Assembly: GCA_002343685.1 (NCBI GenBank) | Contig: DDRS01000021.1 | Span: forward strand, 62,001 to 126,000 | DNA: 64,000 bases | Direction: 5' to 3' | DNA from: Thiobacillus denitrificans | Lineage (GTDB): Bacteria; Pseudomonadota; Gammaproteobacteria; Burkholderiales; Thiobacillaceae | Shown: positions 43,383 through 53,047 of the stretch, piece by piece | How the letters are laid out: each line of letters begins with the position of its first letter | Position numbering within the stretch: position 1 is the stretch's first letter | Notes under the pieces: generated by a model | Seen by the model: only the letters and a program-made list of their open reading frames with translations | Told to the model about the DNA's origin: nothing | Databases searched by the model: none | Translations under genes and position numbers: made by a program

Positions 43383-45264
43383 CGCTTCCTCCCTCCAGTT
43401 TCATGTTACCGGGGCGTTTCCCGGTCAGGTAGTAATCGAAGACCGCACGCGCAATCGGTGCCGCCGTGGAGCCGCCATGGCCGCCGTTCTCGACCATGAC
43501 CGCCACCACGATGGTGGGATTCTCGGCCGGCGCATAGGCAATGAACAACGCATGGTCCCGATTTTTCCGGGACAGGCTGCCGGCGTCATAGCGGGCGCCC
43601 TGCTTGATGCCGACCACCTGCGCGGTGCCGGTCTTGCCGGCGATGGTGTAGGGCGCGCCGGCAGCCGCGGCCGCGGCCGTGCCGCCCGGCCGCATCGCGT
43701 CCATCATGCCTTGCCGTATCACAGCCAGATCCTCCGGCTTGATCGACAGTTGTTCGTGTACCACCACCGGCTGTGCCTGCCAGACGTGCGTGAACGGATC
43801 GCGCACAGCCTGCACCAGACGCGGTTCGATCCGCTTTCCGCCATTGGCGATCATGGCGGTCGCGGTCGCCAGCTGCAGCGGCGTGGTGAGATGGTAGCCC
43901 TGGCCGATGCCCGCGATCACCGTCTCGCCGGGATACCAGACTTTCTTCCAGCGGCGCTGCTTCCATTCGCGCGAAGGCAGCAGGCCGGCGGATTCGCCTT
44001 CCAGATCGATGCCGGTTTTCTCGCCGAAACTGAATTTCTGCAGGTAGTCGTGCATGCGGTCGATCCCCATGTCGACCGCCAGTTTGTAGAAATAGGTATC
44101 GCACGATTGCGCGATGGCCCGGCGCAGGTCGACGATTCCATGGCCGCCGCGTTTCCAGTCGCGGTACTGGTGGCTGCTGTTGGGCAGACTGAAATAACCA
44201 GGATCGACGATGGTGTCCTCGGGCTTGCGTACGCCCAGTTCCAGCCCGGCCAGCCCCATGAACGGCTTGATCGTCGAGCCCGGTGGATAGATGCCGCGCA
44301 GCACGCGGTTCACCATCGGCCGCTCGGGCGATTCGTTGAGCGTCTTCCAGGTTTCCGGGTCGATGCCGTCGATAAAGAGATTGGGGTCGAATCCCGGCTT
44401 GCTCACCAGCGCCAGCACGCCGCCGGTATTGGGATCGAGCGCCACCAGCCCGCCCATGTAATCGCCAAACGCATGTTCGGCCACCGCCTGTAGCCCTTCG
44501 TCCAGGTACAGGCGCAAATCCTTGCCCGGCACCGGCGGAATCCGCGACAAGGCGCGTACGGCGCGGCCACTGGCGTCGGTCTCCATCTGATCGAATCCGG
44601 TGCGGCCATGCAGCAGGGTTTCATAACTCTGCTCCAGCCCGGTCTTGCCGATATGAACCGTGCCCCGATAGTTCTGCTCCCGCCCCGATTCCCGCAGGCT
44701 CTTGAGATCGCGATCGTTGATCCGGCCGATGAAGCCGACCACGTGCGCCATGCCGGGTCCGGCCTGATAGTTGCGGAACAGCCGCGCCTTCACCTCCGCC
44801 CCCGGCAGGCGGTAGCGGTTGGCCGCCAGGATCGCGACCTCTTCGTCGGTCAGCTTGCTTTTCAGGGGTACCGTTTCGAACTCGTGCGATTCAGCGAGAA
44901 GGCGCCGGAAACGCCGCAACTCGCCCGGCGTGATCTCGATCAGCTTGGCCACTTCGGTCAGGGTGGCTTCCAGATCGTGGGGCTGCGCCCGCGCCAGTTC
45001 GAGCGTATACGCCGAGTAGTTCTCCGCCAGGATGCGGCCTTTCCGATCCAGGATCAATCCGCGGTTGGGCGCCACGGGTACCAGCGAAATACGGTTGTTT
45101 TCCGCACGCTGGATATAGTAGTCGTGCTGCGTGATCTGCAGATAGAAGGCGCGTCCCAGCAGCGCGGCCGCGAGCAGCACGACGAAGATTCCGCCCGCTT
45201 TCAGCCGCCCGTGAAAACGGGCCAGTTCGCGATCCAGGTTTTTGAGGGGCGTGGCTAACGGCAT
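43369..45264 (-). CDS. mrdA: Penicillin-binding protein 2
   Basis: 631 aa class B PBP, the elongation transpeptidase. One N-terminal helix (about 23-45), the PBP dimer domain (RGLILDRKGRILAEN), then SxxK in PPGSTIKPFMG (about 320), SCDTYFYKLA (about 378, SxD as usual for PBP2) and KTG in IAGKTGTAQVVG (about 545). Start at ATG 45264 (MPLATPLKN), 7 bp after the mreD stop. All catalytic residues intact, unlike the carboxypeptidase homologue nearby. Confidence 0.96.
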   Translation of the reverse strand: MPLATPLKNLDRELARFHGRLKAGGIFVVLLAAALLGRAFYLQITQHDYYIQRAENNRISLVPVAPNRGLILDRKGRILAENYSAYTLELARAQPHDLEATLTEVAKLIEITPGELRRFRRLLAESHEFETVPLKSKLTDEEVAILAANRYRLPGAEVKARLFRNYQAGPGMAHVVGFIGRINDRDLKSLRESGREQNYRGTVHIGKTGLEQSYETLLHGRTGFDQMETDASGRAVRALSRIPPVPGKDLRLYLDEGLQAVAEHAFGDYMGGLVALDPNTGGVLALVSKPGFDPNLFIDGIDPETWKTLNESPERPMVNRVLRGIYPPGSTIKPFMGLAGLELGVRKPEDTIVDPGYFSLPNSSHQYRDWKRGGHGIVDLRRAIAQSCDTYFYKLAVDMGIDRMHDYLQKFSFGEKTGIDLEGESAGLLPSREWKQRRWKKVWYPGETVIAGIGQGYHLTTPLQLATATAMIANGGKRIEPRLVQAVRDPFTHVWQAQPVVVHEQLSIKPEDLAVIRQGMMDAMRPGGTAAAAAAGAPYTIAGKTGTAQVVGIKQGARYDAGSLSRKNRDHALFIAYAPAENPTIVVAVMVENGGHGGSTAAPIARAVFDYYLTGKRPGNMKLEGGSDASD

Positions 45265-45271
45265 GTCCGGC

Positions 45272-45772
45272 TCATGCCCGGTCCTGGGCACCCTTGCCAT
45301 GCCACAGGCGCACGAACAAGGCGATCAGATACCACAGAACGGTACTGCTCAGCACCGGGATGAGGATGCTCAATCCGGCCGGCGGGTTGACCGCGAGCCA
45401 GCCGACCAGCAGCACCATCAACTGCACGCCCAGCAGGATCGGAAACATTTGCGCGGCCTGCCGGGAGGGGTCGAACTGCAACAGGCGCAGGCGCAGGTAC
45501 AGCACCACGTACACTCCGATCGCATAGGCGATGGCATGCTGGCCGAACACCGCGCCATCCTGGAAATCAGCCAGCAGGCCGAAAAAGAACGCCGCGCCGA
45601 AACCGATGCGCTCAGGCTGGTGCAAGGCCCAGAAGAGCACGGCGACCAGCACGAAATCCGGCCGCACGATCAGCGCCCAGCCGGACCACGGCAGCTGCTC
45701 CAGCAGGACCGCCAGAACCAGGCTACCGAGAATGCGCCGCCAGCTGCCGCCGGACTGGGTCGACACGTTCAT
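45272..45772 (-). CDS. mreD: Rod shape-determining protein MreD
   Basis: 166 aa, five membrane helices. VRPDFVLVAVLFWALHQPERIGFG and AFFFGLLADFQDGAVFGQHA are characteristic of MreD. Part of the elongasome; coupled to mreC by ATGA at 45772-45769. Confidence 0.94.
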   Translation of the reverse strand: MNVSTQSGGSWRRILGSLVLAVLLEQLPWSGWALIVRPDFVLVAVLFWALHQPERIGFGAAFFFGLLADFQDGAVFGQHAIAYAIGVYVVLYLRLRLLQFDPSRQAAQMFPILLGVQLMVLLVGWLAVNPPAGLSILIPVLSSTVLWYLIALFVRLWHGKGAQDRA

Positions 45773-46614
45773 CGTGCCGTCACCTGTGGTTCGGCAATCA
45801 ATACCAGCACGCCACGGGAACGATCCAGGCCTGCCAGCGGCAGACAGTCCACCCGCAGGTAGGGGCTGGACTGCGAGCGGGACACCCGATTGATGGTCGC
45901 CACGGGGATACCCGCCGGATATACCCGGTCGATGCCCGAAGTCAGCAGACGATCACCCGGTCGGAGGTCGGTCTGCGACGGCATGTAACGCAACTCCATC
46001 TGGCCGTGCCCGCTCCCGGCAGCCAGCCCGCGCTGGCCGGTGCGCTCGACGAATACCGGCGTCAGCTGCTCGGTGCTGCTGACCAGCGTGACTTCGCTCG
46101 ATCCGGGATATACCCGCGTCAGCTGCCCCACCAGACCGTCCGCATCGACCACCGGCAAACCGGTGCGTAGCCCGGCCCCACTTCCCTGGTCCAGCGTGAG
46201 GCGCTGGGCAAACCAGTCATGCCCTTGGTACAGGAGCGCCGCATGCACCACTTTCTGGCCCGGACGGGCCTGTAACTGCAGCAGGGCGCGCAATTCGGCG
46301 TTTTCCCGGGCCAGTTCGGCCGCGCGATTCACCCCGAGCTGCATCTGCGCCCGTTCAACCAGCAGGGCGTCGCGTTCTTTTTGCAGGAGGCGGTGGCGGG
46401 TGAAAAAACCTGTCAGTTCGGCGGCAACGCTGGTGGGAACCCGCATGACTTCACGCACCGGTTGCAGCAGCAGCGAAAACCCGCTGCGCAGGCCGTCAAG
46501 CGCGTGATACCGGACGTCGACCACCACGCAGGACAAGCCGATCAGGAGCCAGATCATCAGGCGTGCCGTCGGCCCCAGCCGGCGGGCGAACATGAGCTGG
46601 CCCGGCATGGCCAT
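45769..46614 (-). CDS. mreC: Rod shape-determining protein MreC
   Basis: 281 aa. One N-terminal membrane helix (about 18-38), a coiled coil (about 65-110, LLQKERDALLVERAQM), and the periplasmic beta domain with GLRTGLPVVDADGLVGQL and TSGIDRVYPAGIPVA. Links MreB to the periplasmic PBPs. 28 bp downstream of mreB. Confidence 0.95.
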   Translation of the reverse strand: MAMPGQLMFARRLGPTARLMIWLLIGLSCVVVDVRYHALDGLRSGFSLLLQPVREVMRVPTSVAAELTGFFTRHRLLQKERDALLVERAQMQLGVNRAAELARENAELRALLQLQARPGQKVVHAALLYQGHDWFAQRLTLDQGSGAGLRTGLPVVDADGLVGQLTRVYPGSSEVTLVSSTEQLTPVFVERTGQRGLAAGSGHGQMELRYMPSQTDLRPGDRLLTSGIDRVYPAGIPVATINRVSRSQSSPYLRVDCLPLAGLDRSRGVLVLIAEPQVTAR

Positions 46615-46642
46615 CAGCGGTTCCGGTCAGCTGCGACAGCGT

Positions 46643-47686
46643 TCACTCGTTGGTGAACACCGACGCCAATTTGTCCATCTCTTCGAGCGCACGGCCCGAC
46701 CCGCGCACCACGCAGGTCAGCGGATCGTCGGCAACGATCACCGGCAGGCCGGTCTCTTCCATCAGCAGCCGGTCGAGATCGCGCAGCAGCGCGCCGCCGC
46801 CGGTCAGCACCATGCCCTTTTCGGCGATGTCGGCGCCCAGTTCCGGCGGCGTCTGCTCCAACGCCTGCTTGACCGCGCTGACGATGGCATTGAGCGGCTC
46901 GGTCAGCGCCTCGAGGATTTCATTGGACGACACGTTGAAGCTGCGCGGCACGCCTTCGGCGAGGCTGCGGCCCTTGACTTCCATCTCCAACACTTCGGCA
47001 CCAGGGAAGGCCGAGCCCATTTTTTTCTTGATCTGCTCGGCGGTGGCTTCGCCGATCAGCATGCCGTAGTTGCGGCGGATATAGTTGATGATGGCCTCAT
47101 CCATGCGGTCGCCGCCGACGCGGACCGAGTTGGCGTAGACCACGCCGCCCAAGGAAATGACGCCGACCTCGGTGGTGCCGCCGCCGATGTCGACCACCAT
47201 CGAGCCGGTCGCCTCGGCCACCGGTAGGCCGGCGCCGATCGCCGCGGCCATCGGTTCCTCGATCAGATAGACCTGGCGGGCGCCGGCACCGATCGCCGAC
47301 TCGCGGATCGCACGGCGTTCCACCTGGGTCGAACCGCACGGTACGCAGATGATGATGCGCGGGCTGGGGCGCAGCATGCGGGTGTCGTGCACCTTCTTGA
47401 TGAAATACTTGAGCATCTGCTCGGTGACGGTGAAGTCGGCGATCACGCCGTCCTTCATCGGCCGGATCGCCTGCAGGTTGCCCGGCGTGCGGCCCAGCAT
47501 CAGCTTGGCTTCGGCACCCACCGCCTGCACGGTGCGCTTGCCGCCTGCTGCCGCATCGGTGCGGATCGACACCACCGAGGGCTCGTCCAGCACGATGCCC
47601 CGGTCGCGCACGTAAATCAGCGTGTTGGCGGTGCCGAGATCGATCGCGAGGTCGGTCGAGAAATAGCTGGTCAGAAACTTGAACAT
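46643..47686 (-). CDS. mreB: Rod shape-determining protein MreB
   Basis: 347 aa bacterial actin. AIDLGTANTLIYV is phosphate loop 1, VVDIGGGTTEVGVISLGG phosphate loop 2, and VLTGGGALLRDLDRLL the adenosine motif. Forms membrane-bound filaments that guide wall synthesis. First gene of the mreBCD-mrdA-rodA unit, divergent from gatC with 101 bp between. A possible promoter there is TTACGG, 17 bp, TATCAT on the minus strand (about 47769 to 47741). Confidence 0.98.
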   Translation of the reverse strand: MFKFLTSYFSTDLAIDLGTANTLIYVRDRGIVLDEPSVVSIRTDAAAGGKRTVQAVGAEAKLMLGRTPGNLQAIRPMKDGVIADFTVTEQMLKYFIKKVHDTRMLRPSPRIIICVPCGSTQVERRAIRESAIGAGARQVYLIEEPMAAAIGAGLPVAEATGSMVVDIGGGTTEVGVISLGGVVYANSVRVGGDRMDEAIINYIRRNYGMLIGEATAEQIKKKMGSAFPGAEVLEMEVKGRSLAEGVPRSFNVSSNEILEALTEPLNAIVSAVKQALEQTPPELGADIAEKGMVLTGGGALLRDLDRLLMEETGLPVIVADDPLTCVVRGSGRALEEMDKLASVFTNE

Positions 47687-47787
47687 GGTGGCGGCAGCAC
47701 CCGCGCCAGCGGGCGAAAGGGCAGAAAAAACAAGGGGGCTATGATACCCTAACGCGCTTCGTTCCCGTAAGTCATTCAGGTGCTTCC

Positions 47788-48075
47788 ATGTCCCTCAGTC
47801 CGGACGACGTCAAGCGCATCGCTCGCCTTGCGCGCATAGAAACCAGCGATGCCGAGGCGCAAGCCACACAGGCCCAACTCAACACCATTTTCGATCTCAT
47901 CGCCACCATGCAGGCGGTGGACACCCGCGGGATTGCCCCGATGGCCCATGCGCAGGAGGTCTTCCAGCGCCTGCGCGACGACGCCGTGACCGAGACCGAT
48001 CGTCATGCCGCCTTCCAGGCCATCGCGCCAGCGGTCGAGAACGGCCTGTATCTCGTGCCCAAAGTCATCGAATAA
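47788..48075 (+). CDS. gatC: Asp/Glu-tRNA amidotransferase subunit C
   Basis: 95 aa. LSPDDVKRIARLARIETSD and the C-terminal NGLYLVPKVIE are typical GatC. Stabilises GatA-GatB, which converts mischarged Glu-tRNA(Gln) and/or Asp-tRNA(Asn). 3 bp before gatA. Confidence 0.96.
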   Translation: MSLSPDDVKRIARLARIETSDAEAQATQAQLNTIFDLIATMQAVDTRGIAPMAHAQEVFQRLRDDAVTETDRHAAFQAIAPAVENGLYLVPKVIE

Positions 48076-48078
48076 GCC

Positions 48079-49536
48079 ATGTCCGACACGTCTCTTTCCA
48101 CGCTTGCCGCGCAGCTCGCTGCGAAGCAGGTCTCCAGCCGCGAGCTGGCGCAGACCTATCTCGACCGCATCGCCGCGCTGAATCCGTCGATCAATGCATT
48201 CATCACGGTCGATCCCGAGAAGACCCTGCTTGAGGCCGCCGCCGCCGACGCCCTGATCGCCGCCGGCCAGGCCGGTCCGCTGACCGGCGTGCCGATCGCG
48301 CACAAGGACATCTTCTGCACCGACGGCTGGCTCACCACCTGCGGCTCGAAGATGCTGCACAACTTCGTCGCCCCCTACGATGCCCACGTGATCCAGCGCT
48401 TCAAGGCCGCCGGCATGCCGAGTCTCGGCAAGACCAACATGGACGAGTTCGCCATGGGATCGTCGAACGAGACGAGCTACTACGGCGCGGTGAAGAATCC
48501 GTGGGACACCGCCCGCGTGCCGGGCGGCTCGTCGGGCGGCGCCGCCGCCTGCGTGGCCGCGCGCATGGCGCCGGCCGCCACCGGCACCGACACCGGCGGT
48601 TCGATCCGCCAGCCGGCGGCGTTCACCGGCATCACAGGCCTCAAGCCCACCTACGGCCTGGTGTCGCGCTACGGCATGATCGCGTTCGCCTCCAGTCTCG
48701 ACCAGGCCGGGCCGATGGCGCCCTCGGCCGAGGACTGCGCGCTGCTCTTGAACGTGATGACCGGCTTCGATCCCAACGATTCGACCAGCCTCGAGCGCGA
48801 CAAGGAAGACTACACGCGCGACCTCGGCAAGCCGCTGACCGGCCTGCGCGTCGGCCTGCCACGGGAATTCTTCGCCGAAGGCCTGAACAACGAAGTCGCG
48901 GCGGCGGTTGACGCTGCCGTCGAGGAACTGAAGAAGCTCGGCGCCACGACGGTCGAGATCTCGCTGGCCAACTCGAAGCTGGCGATCCCCGTGTACTACG
49001 TGCTCGCGCCTGCCGAGGCGTCGAGCAACCTGTCGCGCTTCGACGGCGTACGCTACGGTTACCGCGCGCCGGACTACGCAAGCCTCGACGACATGTATTG
49101 CAAGACCCGCGCGCAAGGTTTCGGCGCCGAGGTCAAGCGGCGCATCCTGATCGGCGCCTATGTGCTCTCGCACGGCTATTACGACGCCTATTACCTGCAG
49201 GCGCAGAAGATCCGCCGCCTGATCGCCGACGACTTCAACGAAGCGTTCAAGGTCTGCGACGTCATCCTCGGCCCCACGGCACCCGGCACCGCGTTCAAGC
49301 TCGGCGAAAAGTCGGACGACCCGGTGGAGATGTATCTGAACGACCTCTACACCATTCCCGCCAACCTTGCCGGGCTGCCCGGCATGTCGCTACCGTGCGG
49401 ATTCGATTCTCAGGGCCTGCCGATCGGACTACAGCTCGTCGGCAACTATTTCAGCGAGGCGAAGATGCTCAACGTCGCCCATCAGTACCAGCGCGCCACC
49501 GACTGGCACACTCGCCAACCGGAGGCTCTGCAATGA
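48079..49536 (+). CDS. gatA: Asp/Glu-tRNA amidotransferase subunit A
   Basis: 485 aa amidase-signature enzyme that releases ammonia from glutamine. Catalytic Lys in PIAHKDIFC (about 75), cis-Ser in PGGSSGGAAACVAARM (about 150) and nucleophile Ser in TGTDTGGSIRQPA (about 175) are intact. Overlaps gatB by 4 bp (ATGA). Confidence 0.98.
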   Translation: MSDTSLSTLAAQLAAKQVSSRELAQTYLDRIAALNPSINAFITVDPEKTLLEAAAADALIAAGQAGPLTGVPIAHKDIFCTDGWLTTCGSKMLHNFVAPYDAHVIQRFKAAGMPSLGKTNMDEFAMGSSNETSYYGAVKNPWDTARVPGGSSGGAAACVAARMAPAATGTDTGGSIRQPAAFTGITGLKPTYGLVSRYGMIAFASSLDQAGPMAPSAEDCALLLNVMTGFDPNDSTSLERDKEDYTRDLGKPLTGLRVGLPREFFAEGLNNEVAAAVDAAVEELKKLGATTVEISLANSKLAIPVYYVLAPAEASSNLSRFDGVRYGYRAPDYASLDDMYCKTRAQGFGAEVKRRILIGAYVLSHGYYDAYYLQAQKIRRLIADDFNEAFKVCDVILGPTAPGTAFKLGEKSDDPVEMYLNDLYTIPANLAGLPGMSLPCGFDSQGLPIGLQLVGNYFSEAKMLNVAHQYQRATDWHTRQPEALQ

Positions 49537-50960
49537 AGTGGGAGACCGTCATCGGACTGGAAGTCCACACCCAGCTCGCCACAAAATCCAAAATCTTCTC
49601 GGGCAGCAGCACCGCCTTCGGCGCCGCGCCCAATACGCAGGCGAACGCCGTCGACATCGCGCTGCCCGGCGTGCTGCCGGTCCTGAACAAGGGCGCAGTG
49701 GAATGCGCGATCAAGTTCGGGCTCGCGATCGGCGCCACGCTCAACCGCGTCAACGTGTTCGACCGCAAGAACTACTTTTATCCCGACCTGCCCAAGGGTT
49801 ACCAGATCAGCCAGCTGGCGAAACCCATTGTCGAGGGGGGCGCGCTGAAGATCGTCGTGGACGGCGTGGAAAAAACCGTCAACCTCACCCGCGCCCACAT
49901 GGAGGAGGACGCCGGTAAGTCGCTGCACGAGGACTTCCACGGCATGACCGGCATCGATCTCAACCGCGCTGGCACGCCCTTGCTGGAGATCGTCTCCGAG
50001 CCGGAGATGCGCTCCTCGGCCGAGGCAGTCGCCTACGCGCGCGCGCTGCACACGCTGGTGACCTGGATCGGCATCTGCGACGGCAACATGCAGGAAGGCA
50101 GCTTCCGCGTCGACGCCAACGTCTCGGTGCGCCCGGTCGGGCAGACCGAATTCGGCACCCGCCGCGAGATCAAGAACCTCAACTCTTTCCGCTTCCTGCA
50201 GCAGGCGATCGACTACGAAGTCCGCTGGCAGATCGAGACGCTGGAGGACGGCGGCCGCATCGAGCAAGCCACCGTGCTGTTCGACCCCGATACCGGCGAA
50301 ACGCGCATGATGCGCAGCAAGGAAGACGCGCACGACTATCGCTACTTCCCCGACCCCGATTTGTTGCCGGTGAAACTCGACGAGCCGTGGATCGAGTCCG
50401 TGCGTGCCGCGCTGCCCGAGCTGCCTGCCGCGATGCAGGTGCGCTTCCAGAACGACTACGGCGTGTCGGCCTACGACGCGACCGTGCTCACCGGCTCGCG
50501 TGCGCTCGCCGACTATTTCGAGGCTACCGCACGAGCCTGCGGCCAGGGCAAGCTCGCCGCCAACTGGGTGATGGGCGAACTCTCGGCTGCGCTCAACAAG
50601 GCCGAGCTCGACATCGCACAAAGCCCGGTCTCCGCCACCCAACTCGGTACGCTGATCGCCCGCATCCAGGACGGCACACTCTCGGGCAAACTTGCCAAGC
50701 AGGTATTCGAAGGTCTGTGGGAAGGCGCCGGCGAAGTCGATGCCATCATCGAGGCGCGCGGTCTCAAGCAGATGTCCGACTCCGGCGAACTGGAAAAGAT
50801 CATCGACGAAGTGCTCGCCGCCAACCCGAAGTCGGTCGAGGAATTCCGTGCCGGCAAGGAAAAGGCGTTCAACGCGCTGGTCGGCCAGGTAATGAAGGCC
50901 AGCCGGGGCAAGGCCAACCCGACGCAGGTCAACGAGCTGCTGAAGGGCAAGCTGCAGTAA
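49533..50960 (+). CDS. gatB: Asp/Glu-tRNA amidotransferase subunit B
   Basis: 475 aa. VIGLEVHTQLATKSKIFSG at the start, HMEEDAGKSLH and EIKNLNSFRF in the kinase-like cradle domain, then the YqeY-like tail (LEKIIDEVLAANPKSVEEF). Activates the mischarged tRNA carboxyl and transfers ammonia. The start at 49533 has GGAGG eight bases upstream within gatA. Followed at once by a terminator. Confidence 0.98.
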   Translation: MKWETVIGLEVHTQLATKSKIFSGSSTAFGAAPNTQANAVDIALPGVLPVLNKGAVECAIKFGLAIGATLNRVNVFDRKNYFYPDLPKGYQISQLAKPIVEGGALKIVVDGVEKTVNLTRAHMEEDAGKSLHEDFHGMTGIDLNRAGTPLLEIVSEPEMRSSAEAVAYARALHTLVTWIGICDGNMQEGSFRVDANVSVRPVGQTEFGTRREIKNLNSFRFLQQAIDYEVRWQIETLEDGGRIEQATVLFDPDTGETRMMRSKEDAHDYRYFPDPDLLPVKLDEPWIESVRAALPELPAAMQVRFQNDYGVSAYDATVLTGSRALADYFEATARACGQGKLAANWVMGELSAALNKAELDIAQSPVSATQLGTLIARIQDGTLSGKLAKQVFEGLWEGAGEVDAIIEARGLKQMSDSGELEKIIDEVLAANPKSVEEFRAGKEKAFNALVGQVMKASRGKANPTQVNELLKGKLQ

Positions 50961-50964
50961 AAAC

Positions 50965-50992
50965 AAAGGGGCGCCGCTTGGGCGCCCCTTTT
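50965..50992. terminator. Bidirectional intrinsic terminator after gatB
   Basis: Perfect 11-bp stem AAAGGGGCGCC / GGCGCCCCTTT with 5-base loop GCTTG, followed by T on the plus strand and preceded by an A-run (50959-50967), so it serves gatB and also the convergent DUF4124 gene ending at 51010. Confidence 0.92.
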
Positions 50993-51009
50993 CACGACAA
51001 CGCGGCCGG

Positions 51010-51612
51010 CTACTTGCCTGTCAGCTCGCGGAAGCGCAGCTTGTCCGCCTCGTATTTCTCGCGCACCTGCACCATGGCGTTCTGATTTTTCTGGATGGTG
51101 CGTTTCAGCTCCTCGCTTTCGCGAACGGCTTGGTCCAGCTGTTCCTGCAGCCCGGGGCCGACCTTGCGGCCTGCCTTTTGTACGTTGGCGATGCGGGTGC
51201 GCAGATCGGCCAGATTGGCATCGACCGCACCAGCCCGGATTTCGGCGCCCCGGATCATCAGCTTGTAGTTCTCCAATGCCCGGTCGCGCGCCAGGTCGAT
51301 TTCCGCTTCGGTGGTATAGGTCTGGGTCAGTGCACGGTCGAGCTGCGCCTGCTTCTGCTGCTCGTCCTGGATGCGTTTCTGCTCGGCCTCGCGCTCGGCC
51401 TGGGCACGGCGCTCGGCTTCGGACTGCGTGCGCTTGATGATGTTGCCCTGCTTGCTCATCTCGGCCGCGCCGCTTTGCTGGTAGGTTGGCGGTAGCGTGT
51501 CGCCGTAATGCACGCGACCATTGCCATCCACCCAGCGGTACATGCCCGCCACGGCCGGGCTCGCTGCCAGCAGCGAAACGGTCGCAACCGCTGCCAGCAG
51601 GCTATACGCCAT
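51010..51612 (-). CDS. DUF4124 domain secreted protein
   Basis: 200 aa. Signal peptide MAYSLLAAVATVSLLAASPAVAG, then the DUF4124 segment (MYRWVDGNGRVHYGDTLPP, about 24-42) and a long Gln/Glu/Arg/Lys-rich coiled coil (about 55-195). Periplasmic, function unknown. Start ATG 51612 overlaps the pyrE stop by 11 bp; longer frames upstream would lose the signal peptide. Confidence 0.85.
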   Translation of the reverse strand: MAYSLLAAVATVSLLAASPAVAGMYRWVDGNGRVHYGDTLPPTYQQSGAAEMSKQGNIIKRTQSEAERRAQAEREAEQKRIQDEQQKQAQLDRALTQTYTTEAEIDLARDRALENYKLMIRGAEIRAGAVDANLADLRTRIANVQKAGRKVGPGLQEQLDQAVRESEELKRTIQKNQNAMVQVREKYEADKLRFRELTGK

Positions 51613-52240
51613 ACGTTGAACGGTACGCGGCCACGGCTTGCAATTCAGCTTGTCGGTTTGCATCACGCTCCAGAAACTCCACCAAATTGTCCAGCGTGAC
51701 CACCGCCACCACTGGAATGCCATATTGTTCCCGCACTTCCTCCACGGCGGACGTCTCGCCCGTTCCGCGTTCCATGCGGTCCAGCGCGATCACCACCCCG
51801 GCCGGTTCCGCACCCGCGTGCCGGATCAGATCCACCGACTCGCGTACCGAGGTGCCCGCCGAGATCACGTCGTCGACGATCAGCACCCGGCCCTGCAGCT
51901 TCGCGCCGACCACCGACCCGCCTTCGCCGTGATCCTTCGCCTCCTTGCGATTGAAGGCGAACGGCACGTTCCTGCCCATGCCTGCCAGCGCGATCGCGAT
52001 GCTCGCCGCCAGCGGAATGCCCTTGTAGGCCGGACCGAACAACACGTCGAACGCGATCCCCGAGTCGACGATGGCTTTCGCGTAAAATTCGCCCAGCCGC
52101 TTCAGCTTGTCGCCGTCGTTGAACAGACCCGCATTAAAAAAGTAGGGGCTCATGCGCCCCGCCTTGGTTTTGAACTCGCCGAAACACAACACGTTCGAAG
52201 CGATGGCGAATTCCACAAACTCGGCTTTGTAATCGGACAT
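51602..52240 (-). CDS. pyrE: Orotate phosphoribosyltransferase
   Basis: 212 aa. Makes OMP from orotate and PRPP. GRMSPYFFNAGLFNDG and FGPAYKGIPLAASIAIAL near the N-terminus, catalytic loop FNRKEAKDHGEGG (about 97), and PRPP motif RVLIVDDVISAGTSVRES (about 118). Divergent from exonuclease III with only 27 bp between, so their promoters must overlap coding sequence. Confidence 0.97.
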   Translation of the reverse strand: MSDYKAEFVEFAIASNVLCFGEFKTKAGRMSPYFFNAGLFNDGDKLKRLGEFYAKAIVDSGIAFDVLFGPAYKGIPLAASIAIALAGMGRNVPFAFNRKEAKDHGEGGSVVGAKLQGRVLIVDDVISAGTSVRESVDLIRHAGAEPAGVVIALDRMERGTGETSAVEEVREQYGIPVVAVVTLDNLVEFLERDANRQAELQAVAAYRSTYGV

Positions 52241-52267
52241 TTTCCTTAACTTCTTGAATCGATCTTG

Positions 52268-53047
52268 ATGCGAATTATATCGGCCAACCTCAACGGTATC
52301 CGCTCCGCCGCCACCAAGGGCTTTTTCGACTGGCTACCCACGCAACATGCCGACGTCGTCTGCGTGCAGGAACTCAAGGCGCAGGCCGCCGACCTCAGGC
52401 CGGAATTCGTGGCCTGCGACGGCCTCAGCGGCGCCTTCCACTACGCCGAAAAGAAAGGCTACAGCGGCGTCGGGGTATACACGCGCCATGCGCCCCAGCG
52501 CATCATCGAGGGCCTCGGCATCCCGGAATTCGATGCCGAAGGCCGCTACATCGAGGCCGACTACGGCCATCTCGCCGTCATCTCGCTCTACCAGCCCTCC
52601 GGCTCCAGCAGCGACGAACGCCAGCAGGCCAAGTTCCGTTTTCTCGACGTCTTCTTCCCGCGCCTCCAGGCGCTGATCCAATCCGGCCGCGAAATCGTCA
52701 TCTGCGGCGACTGGAACATCGCGCACAAGGAAATCGACCTGAAGAACTGGAAATCCAACCAGAAGAACTCCGGCTTCCTGCCCGAGGAGCGTGCCTGGAT
52801 GACGCGCCTGTTCGACGAGCTCGGCTGGGTCGACGTCTACCGCAGCCTCTACCCCGAGCATACCGGCGAGGCCTACACCTGGTGGAGCAACCGTGGCCAG
52901 GCCTGGGCCAAGAACGTCGGCTGGCGCATCGACTATCAGATCGCCACCCCCGGCATCGCCGCCAAAGCGAAATCCGCCAGCGTCTACAAGGACCAACGCT
53001 TCTCCGACCACGCGCCGCTGATCGTCGATTACGATTACGCTCCATGA
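52268..53047 (+). CDS. xthA: Exodeoxyribonuclease III / AP endonuclease
   Basis: 259 aa EEP-fold nuclease acting in base-excision repair. MRIISANLNGIRSAATKGF, VVCVQELKAQ (metal Glu), ICGDWNIAHKEIDLKNW (about 138) and FSDHAPLIVDYDY (catalytic Asp-His) are intact. Start ATG 52268. Overlaps the AmpG-like gene by 4 bp. Confidence 0.96.
   Translation: MRIISANLNGIRSAATKGFFDWLPTQHADVVCVQELKAQAADLRPEFVACDGLSGAFHYAEKKGYSGVGVYTRHAPQRIIEGLGIPEFDAEGRYIEADYGHLAVISLYQPSGSSSDERQQAKFRFLDVFFPRLQALIQSGREIVICGDWNIAHKEIDLKNWKSNQKNSGFLPEERAWMTRLFDELGWVDVYRSLYPEHTGEAYTWWSNRGQAWAKNVGWRIDYQIATPGIAAKAKSASVYKDQRFSDHAPLIVDYDYAP

Noticed and set aside
47776..49173. Long minus-strand open frame opposite gatC/gatA
   Set aside because: Mirror of gatA codons; gatCAB on the plus strand is unambiguous.
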